Source: Oscarella lobularis (lineage: Eukaryota; Porifera; Homoscleromorpha; Homosclerophorida; Oscarellidae). Taken from it: a DNA stretch of 64,000 bases. Positions 59,001 through 64,000 of the stretch are shown piece after piece (the stretch's first letter is position 1; the number at the start of each line of letters is the position of its first letter). Location of the stretch: positions 2,170,001 through 2,234,000 of the forward strand of contig NC_089183.1 in the NCBI RefSeq assembly GCF_947507565.1, read 5' to 3'. The notes beneath the pieces were generated by a model. That model saw only the letters and a program-made list of their open reading frames with translations, ran no database searches and had not been told where the DNA came from. The translations under genes and the position numbers were made by a program.

Positions 59001-59401
59001 GTACAACGACGGTAAATCGGTGAAAAAACCCTAAATAACCCAATGCGGAACAGCTGTCCCACCTTGTAGGCTTGCCCACCACGGTCGATGATCACGTGCG
59101 CTGTGACGTCACCGTGCAACCCCTCTATCGGGTTGGCAGCTTGTCCTTCGACCTCCTTCTTCTTCTCCCTCTGGGCCTGAATCGACTTCGTCGCACCAAT
59201 CGCCGGCGCTTGGTTGAGCCGACGGCGTCGCCTCTCCCGTCTTAGGCGCCGTTCTGGGAGCTCCCAGTTGGACTCGCTTCATCTGGAGAAACGGGACCTC
59301 GCCGCGCGTCGAAGGCGAATCGAGAGGAGTTTGTGACTTACACCGGCGGAAAGTCTCTTTTCCTGATCTTCGACTGCTTTGGACCAATCCGAAGAGGCCA
59401 T
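53031..59401 (-). CDS. DEAD-box RNA helicase, DDX19/Dbp5 type, copy 2 (transposon in intron 2)
   Basis: Start ATG at 59399-59401 ([16 protein letters not shown]), donor GTAAGT, exon 2 acidic ([17 protein letters not shown]), then intron 2, which contains the 4402-bp element. From exon 3 (starts 54685) the helicase continues as in copy 1: [97 protein letters not shown]. It ends with the full C-terminus [20 protein letters not shown], stop at 53031. All motifs are intact. The gene could still be expressed if the element is spliced out with the intron, which then would be about 4.5 kb in a genome of mostly ~50-bp introns. Confidence 0.85.
55071..57330 (+). CDS. Transposon-borne SWIM zinc finger + YqaJ-type nuclease + PHD finger protein
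   Basis: Nine exons (55071-55316, 55365-55481, 55531-55631, 55695-55824, 55871-55948, 55999-56244, 56298-56494, 56544-56835, 56890-57330) give 615 aa in one frame. A SWIM-type finger lies at about residues 130-175 (THCTCMAG, then [11 protein letters not shown]). The lambda-exonuclease-like YqaJ domain runs from [15 protein letters not shown] through [19 protein letters not shown] (Asp) and GTVELKCPF (Glu, Lys) to [16 protein letters not shown]4HC3 PHD finger ends the protein ([28 protein letters not shown]). Its role in transposition is unknown; end processing is the obvious idea from the nuclease fold. The intron 56836-56889 contains a copy of the preceding exon end. Confidence 0.85.
57371..59006 (-). 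CDS. Transposon-borne THAP + DDE transposase
   Basis: Four exons (59006-58772, 58717-58322, 58267-57749, 57693-57371) give 490 aa in one frame. The N-terminal THAP zinc finger ([34 protein letters not shown]) should bind the element ends. A Ser/acidic linker and a coiled coil ([20 protein letters not shown]) follow. The catalytic part has a helix-turn-helix-like segment ([14 protein letters not shown]) and the DDE residues in [14 protein letters not shown] (D), [10 protein letters not shown] (D) and [12 protein letters not shown] (E). This is the DDE_Tnp_4 type used by Harbinger/ISL2EU elements. No lesion seen. An alternative start is Met-5 (MVQTCC). Confidence 0.88.
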
Positions 59402-59619
59402 TTTGTGCAAAAATCCTGCGCATGTGCACTACTAATTAAACGTTCTCGAGCACGTGGTGAGGAAAAAACGCGAGATGGAATCGGGTTAATATTTTATTAT
59501 CCAAACGTCTTCCAAAGCGTGCGCTACAGTTTATTGTCCCTGATTTTAGACAGAAAGCTACGAGTATCTTTGCCATGCATCGTCCGACGCATCGCACGCA
59601 CGGATTCCCCTAATCTTGA

Positions 59620-59830
59620 CGCACAAGTAAAAAAGAATCTTTCAACGAGCGGTCAAAATTACAGTACAGGACAGTCGGAGCTTCTCAAGACTTTCATCGT
59701 CATGCGGGCTGCACAAGTAATCATTACTGTACCAATGCATCCGGCATGAAGAAAGTCCGGTACAGTACCGTAATTTCTGATCGCTCGTTCGATGTATCTT
59801 TCGACGATCTTAATTTTCACTTGTGCGGGA
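59620..59830. mobile_element. Hairpin MITE-like element 5' of helicase copy 2
   Basis: Counterpart of 39632-39782: GCACAAGTAAAAAAGAATC and GATC…CACTTGTGCG ends, GAGCGGTCAAAATTACAGTA and its inverted form. It carries about 55 bp in the centre not present in the other copy. Confidence 0.55.
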
Positions 59831-60081
59831 CTCGGAATCGGTTCGCGCAATGCATTAGAAGCTCCATGGTAAAGTTTCATCTACCCCTACCTGCCATGTA
59901 GCAAAAAAAAGATTCCGCTCGTCTAGGACGATTCGAAGGACGGATTAGCTGCACGGCTTACGTGAAGCACAAGGAATCCCGGATCACCAACGCTTAGGCA
60001 GTAGTCACTCAACGTCCTAAAAGTACACCAGTTGGTACTGTGCAAAAAATCTATGAAACTGCTATCAGAAGGTAACTAAAT

Positions 60082-61347
60082 TTAGCTGGGGAAAGTCAGA
60101 AATGCAAAGGCAAACGTGGAAGCCTGTTGAAACGCTTGAACACGCTTTTTGGAGCGCTCTTGATCTCCTCGATCATCGTCGTCGTCGTCGTCGTCGTCAC
60201 CCGCGCCAGCCTCATCCTCAAAACCGCACGCACCCAATTCGCCAAACTCGCCAATGCCCAAAAACCCGACGACAGGAACGCCGGGAAAGAGCGCTCGCAT
60301 CGAGTGCAAAGGATCCGACAACGATCCGGGTACGACGTCATCTCGTCGCCCGACGGAAATGCACGCGAAACACGCGGCGGATCAAAGCGTCGACGCAACA
60401 CCTCCCAAATCTCGACGAACTTTCGCCATCAAGTCTCGAACGTCTCGAACGTCACTTGACACCACGGTAGCGGGCCGAACACCGACTCCTCCGAGTGCCA
60501 ATCCGAGAAGAGCCGAATTAAAATAAGGAATCCGTGTCTCACCGATGAAGCAGCGAATACACCCTACAACTGTACCGCCGACGAGAGCGCTAGTTAGTTC
60601 GTTACCACGACGACGACGACGATGACAATGAAGAAGACCGCGACAGAACGGTGACGGCTGAAAGAAAGTTGAGAGGCATAGACATTCGCCAGACTTCAAG
60701 CAGATTACGAGACGCGACGACTCATAATCGATGACGCCACCGGGGAAAAAACTCACTAGTTCCTGCTTGGGTATTCGGCGGCTCTCGAACTGATACTCGA
60801 CGTTGCTACTCGCAAAGAGACGGCGAATCGCGTTCCCGGTGAATTTTTCCGAACTCTCGAATCCGTTCAAGCCGAGCAGTTGAACGGACACATTATTTAA
60901 TCGAGGAATGACGAGCGTCGTCACGACGACCGGTTGTTTATCGTCCGACTCGAAAACGCGTCCGTCTTTGCCAATGACGCCAACGCCTTCGTTGCGGCAG
61001 AATATTGCTATGCAATTTGATGGCATTCTACGGCAAAATGACGTCACTACGTCGAGGTCACTGTGATCGTCGTAGTCCAGCGAATAAAATTGTAGGAGAG
61101 CTGCTGGTGCGCGTTGGAGCGTGTCGATGTGAGAAGCGACGTCGAGTAGGCATTCGGCGTACGTCGAACGCGCAGTAAAGTGGGTCGAGAACGCTCTGAC
61201 TGCGTTTGACGTCACGCGTCGAGCCGTTTCGCGCCATAGGCGACTGACGCAACTCGCTCTAGCAAGCGTGCGAGCGTTACAATGACGGAAAATTTCGTAA
61301 AGGACGACGGGAAAGTCGAGAGGCGATGCAGAAGCGGAGGTTGTCAT
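60082..61347 (-). CDS. FBXO22: F-box protein of the FBXO22 type (F-box + FIST-like)
   Basis: Start ATG 61345-61347. The F-box comes first (DFPVVLYEIFRHCNARTLAR then ASCVSRLWRETARR), then a long FIST-type region. A 54-bp intron (60542-60489) with GT…AG joins GCIRCFIG to GVGVRPATVVSSDVRD, matching the human FBXO22 order. After LGGVASTL an in-frame TGA (60382-60384) is followed by AACFACISVGRRDDV and then FPGVPVVGFLGIGEFGE, which matches the conserved FBXO22 end (GF-x-G-x-GE-x-G). A nine-Asp run and a short hydrophobic tail finish at 60082. FBXO22 is an SCF (CUL1) substrate receptor. The TGA is either a recent nonsense mutation or an error, since the homology continues in the same frame. Confidence 0.75.
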
Positions 61348-61397
61348 CGTTTGGCACGTGATCGAGTCGGCTCTCACAAACCCGGATTAGACTCGAC
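61348..61397. promoter_or_regulatory. Short bidirectional promoter interval
   Basis: Only 50 bp separate the start codons of the minus-strand FBXO22-type gene and the plus-strand ZYG11/ZER1-type gene. It contains a CACGTG-type palindrome (GGCACGTGATC). Any promoter must be shared and the 5' untranslated regions very short or overlapping. Transcription starts cannot be placed from sequence. Confidence 0.5.
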
Positions 61398-63790
61398 ATG
61401 GACGTTCATCTCGACACGCTGTCCGATTGGGCCGTCCAAAGTCTGTGTGAAACGTTTTTTGTTCCGCATTTGCCTTTACTGGGTGACATGCCAGCGTCTC
61501 CATTGCCCTCTGTCGCCGAGATTCTTCTCGGGGACCCCACATGTTCAGTCCGCTTGCCTTCGCCTATCGCCAACCGCATTATCGACGGACTGGCTCGCCG
61601 TGGAAAGCTGACAGCAGGCGTCCTTGATATTCTACTCGATCGAAATCGCATTCGTTTGACTGCAATGCCTCTCTACTGTATTGATGTCGATCCGAACGCA
61701 TTCGTCGACAAAATAGCAGAATTGGTCAACGTGACGAGCATTGACATATCGTTCAGTCCGTGTTGGGCGGATCTGCCGACTCCTTTTTTGAAAATCGTCG
61801 AGGACAAGTGCATGACGTCATTGACGAGCTTCTGTGCTCGTCATGTCATTGGCGAAATTGGATTAGTCGAACTTCCGCATTTTTCAAATCTAAGGCATTT
61901 GGACATTGGATTCACGTCCGTTTCTCTTGAAGAGCTGCGTATTTTTGTATCGAGTCTACCTCTACTGGAGCACCTATGCATTTCTGGAATTCCTGTTAGC
62001 CTTTCGGAAGTGTTCTCCACGGCTGACTGTCTCGCATGTGTTCGTCTCAAACATCTCGGCCTCAATTCGTTAAACTTCGTCCCTGTCATGGAATCGGAAT
62101 TCACTGCAACGCTGAGTTCTAACATTTCAGCGTTTTTTTCCAAGCTTGGCCTTTTGAGCAGTGTTGATCTCTCTTACATTTCTTGGCGCAGTGGCGGCAA
62201 ATCAGATGCAAGCGTGAAGCAGGCTCTTTACGAAATTCTTCTAACCAGTTCTTCACTTACTCATCTTGAATGCTCAGGCACTCTCACCCTGGATTGCGTA
62301 TGCGACGTTCTAAGAGCTACTAATCGATTCAGTCAACTCAAATTTCTTGAGAAAATGGATTTTCATAGTAATGGATATGATATTGGTGCTGAGAACTGTC
62401 AAATTTCGACTGGGTGCAACGTTAATGATTATTGCAGCAAGCACGCTTTGAGAAATTATGCTGCTTTTTCTCGTGTTGTTTCTCTTTATGACCATAGAAT
62501 ATTGCGGCGCTGCGGCGAGGCGATTCCTGCTCCAGTCTCGTCAATGCTTTACGCCGGACTGCTTCGCATGCAGACTGAAAAGGATTTTAAGATAGCAGAG
62601 GTCATCGCTCGGTTTTTCGCCGGCTTGTTCAGAGAAATGGATTGGGATATTGAGAGAAACAAAAGCCGCTTGTTTTAGGCCACCATGCTTGTGGTTTGCT
62701 AGAATATTTTTTTCGGAAATTTTCAGACTGTGTCATGAGTGATGATGGTACGAGAGATGTGAACTGTTTTGTTGAAGCCCTAGCGTCAAGTGTTTTCCAT
62801 TTCTCGCCGTTTATTTGTTCACAACCTCTTCTTTTGCATTTGGCTGTGGAAGTCATTAGCAATCTTCCGGACGACGAATGGTATTCGAAGTACAACACCC
62901 TAAGAAGATTTTTCGAAAAAGTGCCGGCAATCGTTCGTCAACACTTGGCTAAAAATAAAAGCCAACTTACTAAATTGTGCGTTCACCTAAGCGATGTCCT
63001 CGATTCCTATTCTGAAGTTGAAAGACTTCGATATAAGGAGATTTATCTCTGCGACTTTCTTGTCGGAGTTTCTACAATTGTTCGGGCTCTTTGTTCACTG
63101 TGCTATGGGCTGCCGAGTCTGTTCCGTGATTTCGTCAAAGTTCCTGAAGCTGTGGACAATTTGGCAGAAGTGGCCCTAAGAGGCTCGTATTTTTATTTTC
63201 ATGCTGGTAGGGGTAAGTCGAGTTACTGCGTGGCTGTCGAATTCCTGTCGTACATTGCTGAAATTCGCGACTTGGCGCATACAGTGTGCTTGCGAAAAGT
63301 CATCAAGGCTATTGTTGATGCGGCGTCGTGTTCGCCGCCAACCGAGAGAATGCGTATCGCCTCTTCGTATTTGGCTGCACTCCTTATTGTCAACGACGAT
63401 CTGGACTCAATCTGGCCTAACGATGTCGAGAGCAAAGATGCTCTGGTTGCTAAGGTGTTCGGAAAGAGCGACTATACAAGAGGCTTTTTTGAACGCACAA
63501 CTAAAGCCGAACTAAACTGCTATTATTACACGACACTTGTGCCTTTGGTGAATGTTTGCAACTGCTCTGAATTCCCCGCTGTCTCTGCTTTTGGCTTGAA
63601 CCATCTGGCATACTTTTGTTGCAGCGACTTTCATGCTCAGAACTATTTCGCCGAAACCGGGTTGTGTCCTTTGTGCCTTCTGAGAAAAGAAATCGGTGCC
63701 GATGCGGTTTCTGGGCTCTCAATCCCAGCGGAGTTGGAAGACCAGTTCGACGCAGTAATGAAAGCATGTCCGGTGCACAAAGAAGACTGA
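61398..63790 (+). CDS. ZYG11/ZER1-type LRR + armadillo-like protein (CUL2 substrate receptor family)
   Basis: ATG 61398 opens a VHL-box-like start (LSDWAVQSLCETF), then leucine-rich repeats (NVTSIDISFSP, SNLRHLDIGFTSVSLEEL, LPLLEHLCISG, RLKHLGLNSLNF, LSSVDLSYISW, LTHLECSGTLTL) and helical armadillo-like repeats to residue ~797 (stop 63788-63790). The frame breaks once: RNKSRLF-stop (62676-62678), while the next frame continues LGHHACGLLEYFFRKF without a new start. One base added at the TTTT run (62674-62677) would join them. Later segments (FLSYIAEIRDLAHT, SSYLAALLIVNDDL, GLNHLAYFC…YFAETG) align in order with ZER1. The family recognises N-terminal Gly degrons for CUL2. I favour a sequencing error over a dead gene. 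Confidence 0.7.
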
Positions 63791-64000
63791 GCCGGACGAG
63801 AGCGACCAAATGAATCGCATTTTGTGTTTGTTAAGTTTATCGTTGTTGGTTGGTCTTCACAATCTCGTTTTGTATGTGAATATGATGTTTTTGTTAAGTA
63901 AATTATGTTGTTTAATGCGCGGGCGGGTTTTCGTCTAGAAGCTGCACGCCTTCTTCTAGTGGTAGGCGAAACAAAAGAGAAATCGAACTATGTGCTCTCA

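Larger units (their letters stand above)
54725..59126. mobile_element. Complete ISL2EU-type DNA transposon with two intact genes
   Basis: Both ends begin AGAGGGGTTGCA and stay similar, inverted, for about 55 bp (GTGACGTCA, CACGTGA, GACCGTGGTGGGCAA). The element is flanked by AT on both sides (54723-54724 and 59127-59128), a 2-bp target duplication. The paralogous helicase intron (39211 region, CCACTCTAG|AGTTGGCAG) lacks it and marks the empty site. Inside are a plus-strand SWIM/YqaJ/PHD gene and a minus-strand THAP/DDE transposase, converging. As I recall, ISL2EU-class elements pair exactly a THAP-DDE transposase with a YqaJ-type nuclease and make 2-bp duplications. Length 4402 bp; apparently autonomous. 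Confidence 0.9.
52817..59878. repeat. Segmental duplication containing a DDX19-type helicase, copy 2 (with transposon)
   Basis: Matches 37222-39835 throughout, interrupted only by the element at 54725-59126. The homology continues past the element into the first helicase exons and about 470 bp of 5' flank, including the hairpin element at 59620-59830. Confidence 0.85.

Noticed and set aside
60102-60470. Plus-strand Arg/His-rich frames
   Set aside because: Antisense to the Asp-run and FBXO22 C-terminal exon; low complexity only.
1-64000. CRISPR arrays, bacterial operons, rRNA and tRNA genes
   Set aside because: No direct-repeat/spacer array, no ribosome-binding-site-led gene strings, and no convincing tRNA B-box context or rRNA segment was seen by eye. 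A covariance-model scan would be decisive.

Overview
The window is eukaryotic and reads as a compact early-branching animal genome. A sponge is my best guess, from gene content rather than any search: tyrosine-kinase receptors with LDL-receptor class A (LDLa) repeats, a BTB-BACK-Kelch protein, FBXO22, a ZYG11/ZER1-type protein, a tyrosinase with an EGF-like segment, expanded kelch/ankyrin/TKL-kinase/Roco families, and a retained MetX-type acyltransferase. Many introns are only 48-54 bp. The assembly has one 200-base N gap (23737-23936).

1-31 kb is an unstable family-expansion region. It starts with an inverted-repeat element (1-662), then decayed myotubularin and kinase pieces, then a kelch/coiled-coil gene (3085-4444) whose stop codon lies in a transposable element (4434-5651). 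Next comes a tandem block of LDLa-receptor tyrosine kinases: an intact copy A (6362-9296), a broken partial copy (13340-14225), copy B (15002-17852, one nonsense codon in the ectodomain) and a 110-bp relic at 21.7 kb. A decayed kelch-kinase copy sits on the minus strand at 11.6-12.8 kb. A tyrosinase (19420-21426) follows, then Roco (LRR-ROC) debris, an ankyrin-repeat gene end, and the full-length family member: an 8-exon kelch / coiled-coil / TKL-kinase gene (26392-29018). A small two-exon secreted-peptide gene is proposed at 30026-30330.

33-52 kb: a KLHL-type gene (minus), a cluster of broken fragments of unrelated genes on the same strand (JmjC-like, PQQ propeller, aldo-keto reductase), DDX19-type RNA helicase copy 1, a kinesin fragment, a ~6.5-kb single-frame exon of about 20 Ig/FN3-like repeats with two in-frame stops, and an 11-exon MetX-type O-acyltransferase with a mitochondrial-type leader.

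52.8-59.9 kb is a segmental duplicate of the DDX19 block. Its second intron holds a complete 4402-bp DNA transposon (54725-59126) with inverted ends, AT target duplications, an intact THAP + DDE transposase (490 aa) and an intact SWIM + YqaJ nuclease + PHD protein (615 aa). This matches the ISL2EU-type superfamily. The paralogous helicase copy at 37-39 kb supplies the empty site.

60-64 kb holds FBXO22 (minus) and a ZYG11/ZER1-like gene (plus), head to head with 50 bp between start codons. Both families are substrate receptors of cullin-RING ubiquitin ligases.

A recurring feature is otherwise good reading frames carrying one or two lesions (LDLa-kinase copy B, the giant repeat exon, FBXO22, tyrosinase, ZER1-like, helicase copy 1). 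These could be polymorphic pseudogenes, assembly errors or recoding. All exon calls were made by eye from splice-site and frame logic and from comparison of paralogs inside the window.
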